DNA of 64,000 bases. It comes from Nymphaea colorata. Its lineage: Eukaryota; Streptophyta; Magnoliopsida; Nymphaeales; Nymphaeaceae. A model generated the notes under the pieces. That model did no database searches and was not told where the DNA came from. It worked only from the letters and a program-made list of their open reading frames with translations. This document shows positions 34,486 through 44,671 of this stretch, piece by piece. Within the stretch, counting starts at the first letter, position 1; each line of letters starts with the position of its first letter. The stretch covers positions 9,459,886 through 9,523,885 of the forward strand of contig NC_045144.1 in NCBI RefSeq assembly GCF_008831285.2, written 5' to 3'. The translations under genes were made by a program, and so were the position numbers.

Positions 34486-35739
34486 CGGTTTTTTTTCTAT
34501 TGCAAACGGTCAGGAGGACAAACTGGGCAGGGAGTGAACAAAGCTATAGAGGGAAAACTTGCATTAAAAAACCTTTTTTTATAATAATGAGATGAGCTGG
34601 AACAAAGATGTTTGACTTGCACAGTAGAGAAAAGGGAAAAGATTGCATGTTAGATAACGATTTGGAAATTATTGGCTGCTAGAGAAGTTCGAGTTGCAAC
34701 TTTATATCTAGACTTCTTTATTCCTTATGAATGGAAAAATAAAAGAATCTTAACTTATCTTCCCATGTCCATGCTCAAATTGTACAAACTTTTATGCAAC
34801 TGAACCAGTTTGGGCTTTACAAACGATATATACACTTTAAGGTTGTCACAAAAAGGTTTTTTACAAACGATATATTTTGAGGGGTCCGATTTTATCCTTG
34901 TACTGGCCTGGCATCTACCAACATATATATATATATATATATATATTATGGGTTCCACAACTAGCACATCTGATCATGACCAGAGATTGTGAGGACTTGA
35001 TTCAGAATCCAAGTTCCTATTTTTCATGTTGTATCAAATAATATTTGCCAATAATTTTCATTAAAACAAGAGTTCAAAGTCTTAAGCTAAAGAGGTCCTT
35101 GGTTGGCTAACGGATCCAACGGACATGAGCAAGGTTCAGTCTGACTTGTCATTTCTTCTCTATGTGAATACTTCGCAGCATAGTTCCATTTGGTTCGACC
35201 AAGGTTGTGAAGGAAGCATCACAGGCTAGTGTTTTATGTAATTCAGATACTGTTATCAGGGAAACCAATTAATCTGCCCAATTGCCCCTCTATTGGGACC
35301 AAACTTTGGTACCACAACCTGTTCACGTTCATAATAATTAACACAAAATTATTGCCACAGTTCTAATCAATTGAACCAATTATATCTACAAACCTAATTT
35401 GGCCTAGGGAGCTTTGATCAAACCTATATAAAAGATCAGAATTCGGTCTTAGAGCGGACGGGTTTTTGGTCTTATAACTTCTAGTAAAGTGTCCCTCTGC
35501 TTTGCGTTGCGAGTGCTTTGTGCAGTGGTTCATGGGTTGTGAGGGTTTTGATTTGTGTTCCCAAAAGCAAATCGTTACTTTCCGCTGAAAGGAGGGTACA
35601 CGCGTCGTCGATAGTGGCTGCGATAGGTGGGTTGTGATCGTGGCCGGTTGGCATCACCGTTGGGTAGCGTCATTTCCGTACCGAAGGGGAAAAAGCAGAA
35701 AGGACGACAAAAGGAAAATTACATCAGCGTACGACAATA
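34486..35739. other. Non-coding stretch with microsatellite and TATA-like motif
   Basis: No supported gene. A (TA)n run lies at 34922-34948. At 35425-35432 the plus strand has TATATAAA in the context ACCTATATAAAAGATC, followed by G/T-rich sequence. It could be the promoter of a decayed LTR, but no partner repeat was found. Confidence 0.4.
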
Positions 35740-36164
35740 AGTGTTAACCTTGATTGACGTGATGAGAAACCGTGACAATTTTTTACTGACGGCACAAAAG
35801 CCGTGTCAGCCAAAATTGACAATTAGCATCGACCGAAGAAGGAATATTGTCAGTGATTCTCCGATCATTACATACTAAACCAAGTTTGTCAGCGATACTC
35901 CTAAAAATTTTTAACTGATTGCCCTAACCATCTGTAAAAGTTGAGTTTCAACACAAATAACTGACGAGACAACCTGCAATCAGTAAATATGAGGTCTTTA
36001 CTCATGAATGTTTTTCGAAAAGTCAATGAATATAGAAGTTTTCTAATGACCTGCCAGCACCATAGCTGAGAATGTTATTCACTGACTGAACTTCATCGGT
36101 TAAAACTTTCTTTTAATTGACGGGTGATTTTCATACCGTCAATAAACCTCATGTTTTTGTAGTG
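35740..36164. mobile_element. CACTA-like transposon end
   Basis: The block ends in TTTTTGTAGTG (reverse of CACTACAAAAA), the CACTA terminus. The preceding ~400 bp are dense in short related motifs in both orientations: GACGGCACAAAAGCCGTGTC, TGTCAGCGAT, CTGACGAGAC, GACGGGTGATTTTCATACCG. That is the subterminal repeat pattern of CACTA/En-Spm elements. No opposite end and no transposase were found, so it is a terminal fragment or the left end is too diverged to see. Confidence 0.65.
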
Positions 36165-36870
36165 GTATATTTGTCATTTTGGCTGGTAGGTTAAATTGAC
36201 ATTCGGATACCGCAGGTTGCCTTCAGGCTTCAGCTGCTTGTTTGTTTCTCGCCCTACTAATCCGTCTGCTGACCTCTGCACCCTCTTCTCAAATCGTTGG
36301 TATCTGAGCCTCACTATATATAGCATAAGTATGACCAGCTACTTACAGCTTCACTGAAGCAGATGTAACTATAGTGTGTAGATTACAGATAAAGTGGTTT
36401 CCTAAAAGAATTTTTTGCTTTATAAATTTTCCTGGACTTTAAAGGCCTGTTCTTCTTCTTTTTTTTCTTTTTTTTTTTGGTTGAAATTGCTTCAGCATTC
36501 ATGGTACTTGTCGTAGGACCTCACAGCTTATGGCAAAGCACATTACGAACAAAAGGAAATAAATAAGACATTGTATTATCATCTTACTTTGACCCTTGGC
36601 TCCTTAAAAATTTGCAGAGACACCTAAAATGGCCTTGTAGACAACCAAAACATTAATTAGGTAGGCTGCGGTATGCATCACTTTGCCCGTATATAATTTT
36701 TCATCTAAAACAACAATCTAATTATCTCCATCAAGTTTGTTTTTTACCTCTTTTTTCAGTCATCATGCATTAATTGTATAAAGAATAGTTTTCTCACGCT
36801 AAATTTGGTAATTCACACAATGTCACTGCAAGATATATAAAGAAGATATATGCCTACCACGAGCGATTGC

Positions 36871-36890
36871 AGAGGTTATTTCTTGTAGTG
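36871..36890. mobile_element. Second CACTA-like terminus
   Basis: AGAGGTTATTTCTTGTAGTG reads, reversed, CACTACAAGAAATAACCTCT, a typical CACTA terminal repeat. It is in the same orientation as the end at 36164. Only the terminal repeat is convincing; subterminal repeats are weak. Confidence 0.45.
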
Positions 36891-38607
36891 TGTTCATCAC
36901 AGTCACGCCCAACAACAATTAATGTGAATACTTAATTTGAAGATATTATAATTAAATTTACATTTCCATTTTATAGCAAATTTTCACATGGACTGATCAA
37001 TGTACCATTTTCAAGAGAAATTAATGTTAAAACACTTTCAAAACGATATTTTATGTCTCAAATGTGCATGGTGGAGCCTATGAAAAGGCAAGTCTTCAAT
37101 TGGATTCTTATGGGCATTATATGTACTACCTCTATTTTTGAATGAAATTCTTAAATGTGTTTATAATTATTTCTTTAGAATTATGTTACTCGCCTATAAA
37201 AGTCTAGATACTCAAAAGTAGAGCAAGGAGCATGTGTTGTATAGGTTTGATAACCAACCTATATATTTCAAATTACAAGGAATTTATCAAGAGGGTGGGA
37301 TGTCAAGTGATAAAACAAGGGTAAAGTAGCAAATTCACCTTCAATTTTTTAAATTATCAAGGATAAAATTGAAACTTTGAAAAGTATAGGGACATGATCA
37401 AATTTCATAAACTCACAAGTGCATTTTAGTCCAAGTAAAAGATTAGGGTCTAAACAATAATTAAGTTAATCTAAGCATGTTTCCAAGGTAGGCCAGCCAA
37501 GTCTGATGTACCTAGCCTGACCCCCAACTTTCATTGTATCAACATAGTTTTGTGATAAAGTTAGTTTGACCTAATGATGCTTAGTTCACTTAAACTCACA
37601 AACTCGAGAACACACATGGCTCTGGATTTTTCAATTGTGAGCGAACTGGATATGCTTTTTAATATTTATCTTTGCATGGTATTTAACTATTATATTTCAT
37701 GCTTAGATCTTAGATCCTAACATATTAATTGAAATGTCTGTAGTATGCTTAGCATAATTGTCCTTCATGTATGGTGAAAGAAAGATCATAACTTGATTAT
37801 TAATAGAAACTCCATAGTGAGCGACACAATTCTGAGAGTGGGGGATTATCGGTGGAAATGATATGGGGAAAGATTGACGAGACACTTGGCCCAATGTAAA
37901 GCTCTGACTCAAGATGGTCGAGGCCCAACAGGACTAGATACGGTTGATGTCTTGTTTTTTCCCTTTTTATTAGTAGGGAACTTCTCACAAGGGTCGATTA
38001 GCGGGAAAATGACTGCAGCATGATCATAAAACCAATGTATCATCCGTGCAGCACGATCATAAAATTACGTTTTTTCTGATAAAGTGCATCACAACGTCAA
38101 TAACGCTCTTGATTTCTCAGATGAAGTTGAGAAATCATTGGAGGAAATTGCACATAGAGACCTCACAGCGTCAGTGGGTGCATGTTACAGCTGATGCTAC
38201 CCATGAATCGTCATTGCTTCACACCATGAATGGTGAGACTTCAGCCCCATCAGTGAATACCTGCGCTCACACTTTCGGATGCTACCAATCGTCAGTGTTA
38301 AACTTTTTTGAAGTCATCAAACAGCTTTGGAAGGTCCATGAATATTGTTTATGCATCATTAGCAAAAGAGGCGAGCAATTATCTTCCATTTGCTGCATCA
38401 CGAACATGAAGCCACGGGAAGGAAATTTGGTGGGTAAATGGTACGTGGTTAGGATAACCTTCCATTTTCCATCAAAAATCCAAGTAATTGACACGAATCA
38501 ACACAGTTGGGGCTTTGGGGGAGATCCTGAAGGCTGAAAACTATCTCTATCTAGACGAATAGGCGTGCAGGCCTGTGGTGGAGCTTGCGAATATGCACAG
38601 GTTGGCG

Positions 38608-38610
<3 letters not shown>
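36891..38610. other. AT-rich stretch, one unrecognised open frame
   Basis: Mostly featureless. A plus-strand frame of 163 codons at 38046-38537 (starting MQHDHKITFFLIKC) has no recognisable domain, signal or repeat, and no promoter-like context. I do not count it as a gene, though it is long for random AT-rich DNA. Confidence 0.35.

Positions 38611-38652
<42 letters not shown>
38611..38652. repeat. (CT)n microsatellite
   Basis: Uninterrupted CT run of 21 units just upstream of the minisatellite. Confidence 0.95.
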
Positions 38653-38655
<3 letters not shown>

Positions 38656-38703
38656 GTATAAATGTGTTGATTTTGATTTAGGAATTCTGCTTTGCTATTG
38701 ATC

Positions 38704-39165
38704 ATGTGCATAAACATGTTGATTTTGATATGGGATTTCTGCTCTGCTATTGATCGTGTGCATAACTTGTTCGATGAAATGTGCATAAACATGTTGACTA
38801 TTGATCATCTGCATAACTTGTTCGATGAAATGTGCATAAACATGTTGACTATTGATCATCTGCATAGCTTGTTCGATGAAATGTGCATAAACATGTTGAC
38901 TATTGATCATCTGCATAACTTGTTCGATGAAATGTGCATAAACATGTTGACTATTGATCATCTGCGTAACTTGTTCGATGAAATGTGCATAGACATGTTG
39001 ACTATTGATCATCTGCATAACTTGTTCTATGAAATGTGCATAGACATGTTGACTATTCATCATCTGCATAACTTGTTTGATGAAATGTGTATAAACATGA
39101 TGATTTGGAAATGGGATTTCTGTATTGACCATGTGCATAACTTGTTTGATGAAATGTGTAATTGA
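38704..39165. repeat. 51-bp minisatellite with longer edge units
   Basis: Six head-to-tail 51-bp units (38779-39084) start ATGTGCATAAACATGTTGAC and differ by few substitutions. On each side is a longer relative (38704-38778, 75 bp; 39085-39153, 69 bp) that carries an extra ~18-24 bp (ATATGGGATTTCTG-type) missing from the core units. Because 51 is a multiple of three, both strands stay open: 157 codons on plus and 147 on minus. The plus-strand repeat is 17 residues, MCINMLTIDHLHNLFDE. No known domain. Confidence 0.9.
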
Positions 39166-39224
39166 ATAATAGCGCTTTTCTTGTCAACAAAAGAACCCTC
39201 TGCAAATCTATTTTGTTTTAGAAG

Positions 39225-39264
<40 letters not shown>
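39225..39264. repeat. (GT)n(AT)n microsatellite
   Basis: Twelve GT units pass directly into eight AT units. Confidence 0.95.
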
Positions 39265-39540
39265 GACGCATTTTTTAAAGAAACAAACAAGTGAGCAAAC
39301 ATAAAACTTCAAATTCATCAAAGAATGCAACTTTCTTCATCTTTCTGTATGAAGACCACCTTTTCATACAGATTGCAAGTGCAAATGTGTTGCATCACGT
39401 GGAACAAACAATTGATTTGGTACTCGAACTTGGTGTCAATGGCAGATGCTGATCCAGGCGTCAAACCTCACAGCATCCTAAACAAACTCCATTCTGAGTT
39501 TCACATGAGATTATGCAAAGAACTAGATGCATGCCTGCTT

Positions 39541-39836
39541 TATCAACCCTTGAAATCGTCAACTTTCAGGGAGCCATCCTTCATTAGATTAATGCTTAGG
39601 CTCTTCAATCTCTCCCTTGAATAGTGGCAAGAAGCCATTCTCCAATCCGTTCCCATTTTCTCCTGATTCGTCCGTCGGAGCTTCCCACAGCTCATCATTT
39701 CAATATAGCCACTTTCATCCTTGTCAGAAAACAAAAAGGCTCTTCAAAAGTGCTCGTCATTTTCTATCATCTGCAAGTGGACTGTGGCAGTGACAAATTC
39801 CACATAGTCCAATGTTCCATTGCCAACAACATCAGC
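39541..39836 (-). pseudogene. Calcium-dependent protein kinase C-terminal fragment (pseudogene)
   Basis: Minus-strand translation from 39836 gives [20 protein letters not shown] (an EF-hand), IENDEHF, an in-frame TGA, then [16 protein letters not shown] (the next EF-hand). After a local frame change and loss of the last EF-hand come [20 protein letters not shown] and INLMKDGSL. This run of motifs is specific to the C-terminal half of plant CDPKs. In a working kinase the EF-hands sense Ca2+ and release autoinhibition. Here the stop, the shift at 39670-39700 and the missing EF-hand show decay. The homology begins right after an AG (CAAG at 39837-39840 on the minus strand), a conserved intron position, so this is a genomic rather than a processed copy. 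Confidence 0.82.
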
Positions 39837-41308
39837 CTTGAATTTGTCCCATCCATTGCCAAAAAAATAACAAGAAACAAGTTTTTAACAGGATTAGCCC
39901 AATTTTGAAAAACAACAAATTAACAGTTGCAAACAGGAAACTCATGAAGAGTAAGAAAATCCATGTATAATGATCAAAGTTGTCCCATGCTCCCAGCTAC
40001 AGAAAACCAGGAAAAAATGATGTTAAATTTTGGAGACCCACATTAATACATGGGGCATAAACGTTTTTGTATTTAGGATGAAGATGCATATAACAGGAAT
40101 TCCACGTAACTATTTGCCAAGGCATTGATTAAACAGGAATAACATCGAGAGAGTAAATTACTACTTCTGCAAGGAAGGTCTGATTGCTATTAGACCATTC
40201 CTTACAACTAGGTGAGTGAGACCATTGCTGCTTCAAAAGAAAAGGAAAATGGAAAGAATGTGCATATGCATGAGGAAACCATCTTAAACATTCCATGAAC
40301 CAGTAAGCAATACTGCAGCACCGTACACCATTCTACCTACTAACTGAGACATTCGCCCACACCCATCTGTATATTAGGTATGAGTATAGCAAAAACATCT
40401 AGGTTATTGAACATAATATCTGCAAAGATGGAATGAGAATCTAGTTCAGCTTGTTTTTAATCAAAGTATTGGCACTTAGCTATATCGACCAAAAAGTTAT
40501 CTGAATGAAGTCTAAACAATGCTTAATCCACTCCACAACTGTTCATAAAACAACTAATGAGTATGTATACTGACAATAGGCTCTATGTGTATTGATTATC
40601 TATGCAGCTTGCTCTGCAGTCTTGACAAAAGACTGCATAGTTGGCCAGATCCTTTTTCCAAGACGACCAAGCTAGAAATAAAAACTCATCCAAATGAAAG
40701 CGCTTGATCGTTATGACAGTGCAACTTGACATTCCAGCTATTTCCTCCATTTCTATTCAACTTCAACTAGTGCTGTAAGCATTTCCAAGCCAACTTCAAG
40801 TCCTTTTGTTGTCTATTCACAGAGATAACTCATCTCAGTCTAAGTTCTCAGCACATACTCCTGTCAAGCTACATTCAAGATTTATTTGTCCCATTTTATA
40901 GGTTTGAACAGGCATACTCAGATCCTCTCAAAGGGGTTACCTATCGACCGAAGTTTTACCCAACAATATCATAAGAAAGTGGAATCCATTTTCTTAGCAT
41001 TATTAAGCAATATTTTGACGTCTCTAGATTCCAACTTGCCCTGTTTGTGGTGCTAAACACACATGAACATAGTGCATGTGCAAATCACTCATGAATAGAT
41101 TGGCGAGCATCGGTATTTGTTGTAGGTTGTAACTGGCCGACGTGGAAACTCGTCCATGTTACACATCTCATGACTAAGACTAAGAAGACAAAACATGAGA
41201 GGCATAGAAGAATTGGAAAAGTAGTTTGGTTGTTGCAATCTACAAAAATTCATTACTCAAAAAGCTAAAAGAACTAACTACCTAGCAAACGTACTGCTAA
41301 GTACTTGC

Positions 41309-41352
41309 CGCTTCCTTCAACATTTGCATCTCAAGCTCTGGAATCCAACTTT
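41309..41352 (-). pseudogene. CDPK pseudogene, preceding exon remnant
   Basis: A 44-nt minus-strand block is bounded by TTTCTGCACAA on the plus strand (acceptor TTGTGCAG when reversed) and a donor reading GCG|GCAAGT. It reads PELEMQMLKEA in one frame and KVG in another after a small deletion. These are the residues that directly precede ADVDGNG-type EF-hands in CDPKs, so it would be the exon before 39837, with a ~1.47-kb intron between. The donor is GC instead of GT, either a tolerated GC-AG intron or a mutation. Earlier kinase exons were not found. Confidence 0.55.
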
Positions 41353-41439
41353 CTGCACAAGCAACCATAGATTAATAATCTGAGTTTTCAATATAACAAT
41401 GAGTTAGAGATATCATGATGCTGAAATAAAGCATGGATT

Positions 41440-41830
41440 ATCAATCTAGAATATGATTTTGGATCTCAAGCTCGGATTTGGATCCAAGATCTGAGGTTCA
41501 ATTTTTCATCTGGTGCTTGGAATTGGATCTAGATCTGGAACTAAGGCACAGTTTTGGATCTAAAGATAAAATTTGGATCCAGATATGGACATAGGTATCT
41601 GTTTTGGATCTAAAAGCTTGAATTTGATCTGGATCTGGATTTAGGGCTTTTATATGGAGCTTGTATTTGGATCCAGTTCTGGAACTAAGGTCCAATTTTA
41701 GGTCTCTGTATGAGTTGTTGGAATAGATCCAAATTTGAATTTGGATATGAACTATAAAATTGGTTTGGATTAAGGATGACTTTGAGTCTAAAGTCTGAAA
41801 TTAGATCCAAATGAGTCTCAAATGGAGTCG
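41440..41830. repeat. GGATCT-rich imperfect short repeats
   Basis: Motifs such as TTTGGATCTA, GGATCCAG, GATCTGGATCTGG and TCTGGAACTAAGG recur irregularly every 20-40 bp. The texture is like 3240-3700 and 8440-9020, suggesting a shared repeat family. Confidence 0.55.
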
Positions 41831-42261
41831 ACAATCAAATCATCGAAAAAAATTATCAGAATTAAGGGAAGGCATTTGTGGCCAGAAATTCTTGAAAATT
41901 ATTTTAAATTGCTAAAAAAACTATAGACTTGAAAAAATTGCGGTGATTACAATGTTACGCCATTATTTTCTGTTTTACCCTTAGGCAATAAGGGTCTTGT
42001 TTGTGGAAGGAGTTATTTTATTTACACGTTCATGGCAGAGACATACTTCTTTATAGGGCATTTGTAAGCCATCATCTACATTTCTAAAGCAAGCATTCGG
42101 TTTCTACTCCTTTTTCCAACAACAAAAAAATAAAAAGTTAACAAAAAAAAACCTTTGAAAACACGATTTGACAACATTTGTGTTTGCAAATTTATTTCCG
42201 GATACTTCGAATGTCAAAAGTGTTTCATGCATTCCTCAATGTTCCACCTTCACACTTAAAG

Positions 42262-42283
42262 TCTCTCTCTCTCTCTTCCCCAA

Positions 42284-42318
<35 letters not shown>
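42262..42318. repeat. (CT)n ... (TA)n microsatellite
   Basis: A short CT run (42262-42276) is followed by about 17 TA units (42285-42318). A poly-G tract lies slightly downstream at 42345-42366. Confidence 0.9.
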
Positions 42319-42320
<2 letters not shown>

Positions 42321-42399
42321 CTTTGGAAGAGGACTTGAAAGAGAGGAGGGGGGGGGGGTGGGAGGGGTCAACAGGAGTGATTCTTTGTTGGGGAGGCAG

Positions 42400-44480
42400 A
42401 AGAACGTGGCGTCAAAGAGATCATCCCCATTGATGGTAGCAAACATTAGTTTGAAATGTTCTTCCCAAGGGTAAAGATCTTGTTGGAGAAGATGGAAGGT
42501 ACAAAGGTTGCAGACGTTGATTAAGGACTTCTCTTTTAAAGGGCAAAGGGATTACTTATTGACGTCGAACATCCCCACTCCTTTTTAAGTGTTAAAAAGA
42601 ATAAAAATGAAAGAAAGAAGGTTGCGGACGTTGAATAAGGAGTTCTCTTTGAGAGGGGAAAGGGATTTTACTTACTGAAGTAGAACATCCCCTCACCATT
42701 TAAGTGTTGAAAGAATAAAGATGAAAGAAAGAAGTGGTCGTCCATGGTTTGGAAGCAACTTGAACATGCTAGAACTGACTAAACTATGTCTGTGCAAGAT
42801 GGCAAAATTCAAAACGATAGGAGTAAGAATTCCAGACTGACCTCTCAGCATGCATACTAAAAATCTGCACTGGATATTACCCCTTAAATGCAACACCTTG
42901 TCATTGCTACAAGTGACTTTGATGAAAGATTTTCCGTATAGAACTTTTGTTGAATTACCTTTTCATGGAAAAGCTTTTCACACTTTCCCCCCTTTTCCCA
43001 ACGTATCGAAAGCTTGAAGACACTTTTTCTTGGAACTATTGCAGCACTACTTTTGTGTTTGACTTTGTGGAAAAACTAAAAAATTCGCTACGACCAGTGA
43101 CCACCTGAACACTGTCCTCAACTTTGCACAATACGCTTCCAGAAAGCAAACAACTCACTCCAAAAGGATCTTTCTTGGCAGCAGAACTTGTACTCGAGCC
43201 AAAAAGACCGGGGCCGGAAGAAAGAAAAGGAAAAGAAACCCAACTCTCTTAATAATGCTAAGATAATTACCGACCTTAAGATGTTTCCGCGATCCACTCC
43301 TTTGGGGAAATGACAGATTGACCATCCATCTTGCCAACGGGGAACGTGGAGCACCATATTGTTTCACACATCCTTCCATCCAGAATTCATGGGATCCAAG
43401 TTACTTAGTTTCTGTTAGACAATTCAACAAACAATTGCCGCGCATGGCTAGTATTCGTGCTAACGCATCGACGAAATCCATGAAACTACATTATCGCAGC
43501 CAAAATGCAGAGTCACTTCATCTAATTTACCAAGAGTGATACTGGTTCAAGCGAAATTCAGTTTCTGAATTAAGCTTCAGCACCTTCCTGTGAAATCACT
43601 CACCAACCTGTAACTATACGCCTCCACTGATGCCCAGAGGACGGATGAAGGCGTGAAGCTCATAGGACAACGCTGCCCTTAAACAATCAACAATTAGAGC
43701 ATACAAGCGTGGTGGTCGGAGGCGGCTTGAGTTTGGATTTAGAGCAACGAATGGTGTCGACAGCAGCCGAAGCTTATTCTGAAGTCTGAACAAAGGTGGT
43801 GATCGGAGGCCGATTGGCAAAGCAAAATGGTGTTGATGGTCATGCCGAGGCACAATAAGGCAACGATAGCCGAGCAACAACTTTACTTTTCCCACCCAAA
43901 ATACCGCAAAGTAAGCATGCAATTTTGTTTCATTAGGGAAATGAGTGAAATATCTTTCCGATGATCTTCGAGAATGTAGGAAAACTTTCTGTTGATTATT
44001 TCCTATAAGCCAAGAACACCTCTCCGTGTCACTTGGCGAAATATTCCAGAAGCCACCATATTTTTCTTTCAACTTTCTTTCTAATGGCACTTATATTTAA
44101 TTGGGACCGATCAACTGTAAAATTGGTTAAGAGAACGTGGCTAGGCGAATTTTCATGAAAAGAAGAAACCCATTGCCGCCTATTCAGTAGGTACAGAAAG
44201 GTAACACGAGATACAATGAAAGCATGCTTAGTGTCCATTTAAATTGTCAACCACCATTATAACACAAGCATCCACGCTGCAAGGTGGTAGCAGAACAAGA
44301 GACGAAAAATTAGGTCATTTGTGCAACGAATTAGTTAGAAACGCGAGATACAGCAAGTGGGATTCGTTTTCTTTCCCATAAATAAAGCTGCAAGCACCAC
44401 ATAAGGTGGAAGCAATTCACATATAATATGCATGTCACCCCAAACAACTGAAGTTTACAAGCCAAGCAATCTTGCAAAAT
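42400..44480. other. Stretch without a supported gene
   Basis: Contains a diverged tandem duplication (GAAAGAAGGTTGCGGACGTTGA and GAAGGTACAAAGGTTGCAGACG, about 42490-42720) and a minus-strand frame of 158 codons at 43614-44090 (starting MPLERKLKEKYGGFW) with no domain I recognise. It lies just downstream of the calmodulin-binding gene on its strand, so part may be its 3' flank. Confidence 0.4.
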
Positions 44481-44495
44481 CAAGAGTGCTTCAAA

Positions 44496-44606
44496 TTCCT
44501 ACAGGAAACATACTTTACCCTTAATAACCCTTTACAATAACTCGGTGCATTTCCTATAGGAAACATACTTCACCCATAATAACCCTCTACATGACCTCAG
44601 TGCAAT
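44496..44606. repeat. 55-bp tandem duplication in the 3' flank of the calmodulin-binding gene
   Basis: TTCCTACAGGAAACATACTT at 44496 and TTCCTATAGGAAACATACTT at 44551 begin two diverged copies. They lie 66-176 bp beyond the stop codon, so probably in the 3' untranslated region. Confidence 0.75.
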
Positions 44607-44671
44607 TAAATTCACCGATGTTTTCATGTAGATGGCATTATATAACCAGAAAAGAACGTAAGATGTTTATC

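Noticed and set aside
38779-39084. CRISPR-like array
   Set aside because: The units are contiguous without unique spacers, and the genome is a plant's.
38692-39165. Repeat protein resembling a pentatricopeptide (LFDEM motif)
   Set aside because: The unit is 17 residues, not 35, both strands are open, and the pattern is explained by a 51-bp DNA minisatellite.
39325-39624. 99-codon plus-strand frame
   Set aside because: It overlaps the antisense of the CDPK relic and has no recognisable content of its own.
40605-40680. Minus-strand mini-exon-like sequence reading LGRLGKRIWPTMQSF after an AG
   Set aside because: It falls inside the inferred CDPK pseudogene intron, has no partner exons and no family I can name with confidence.
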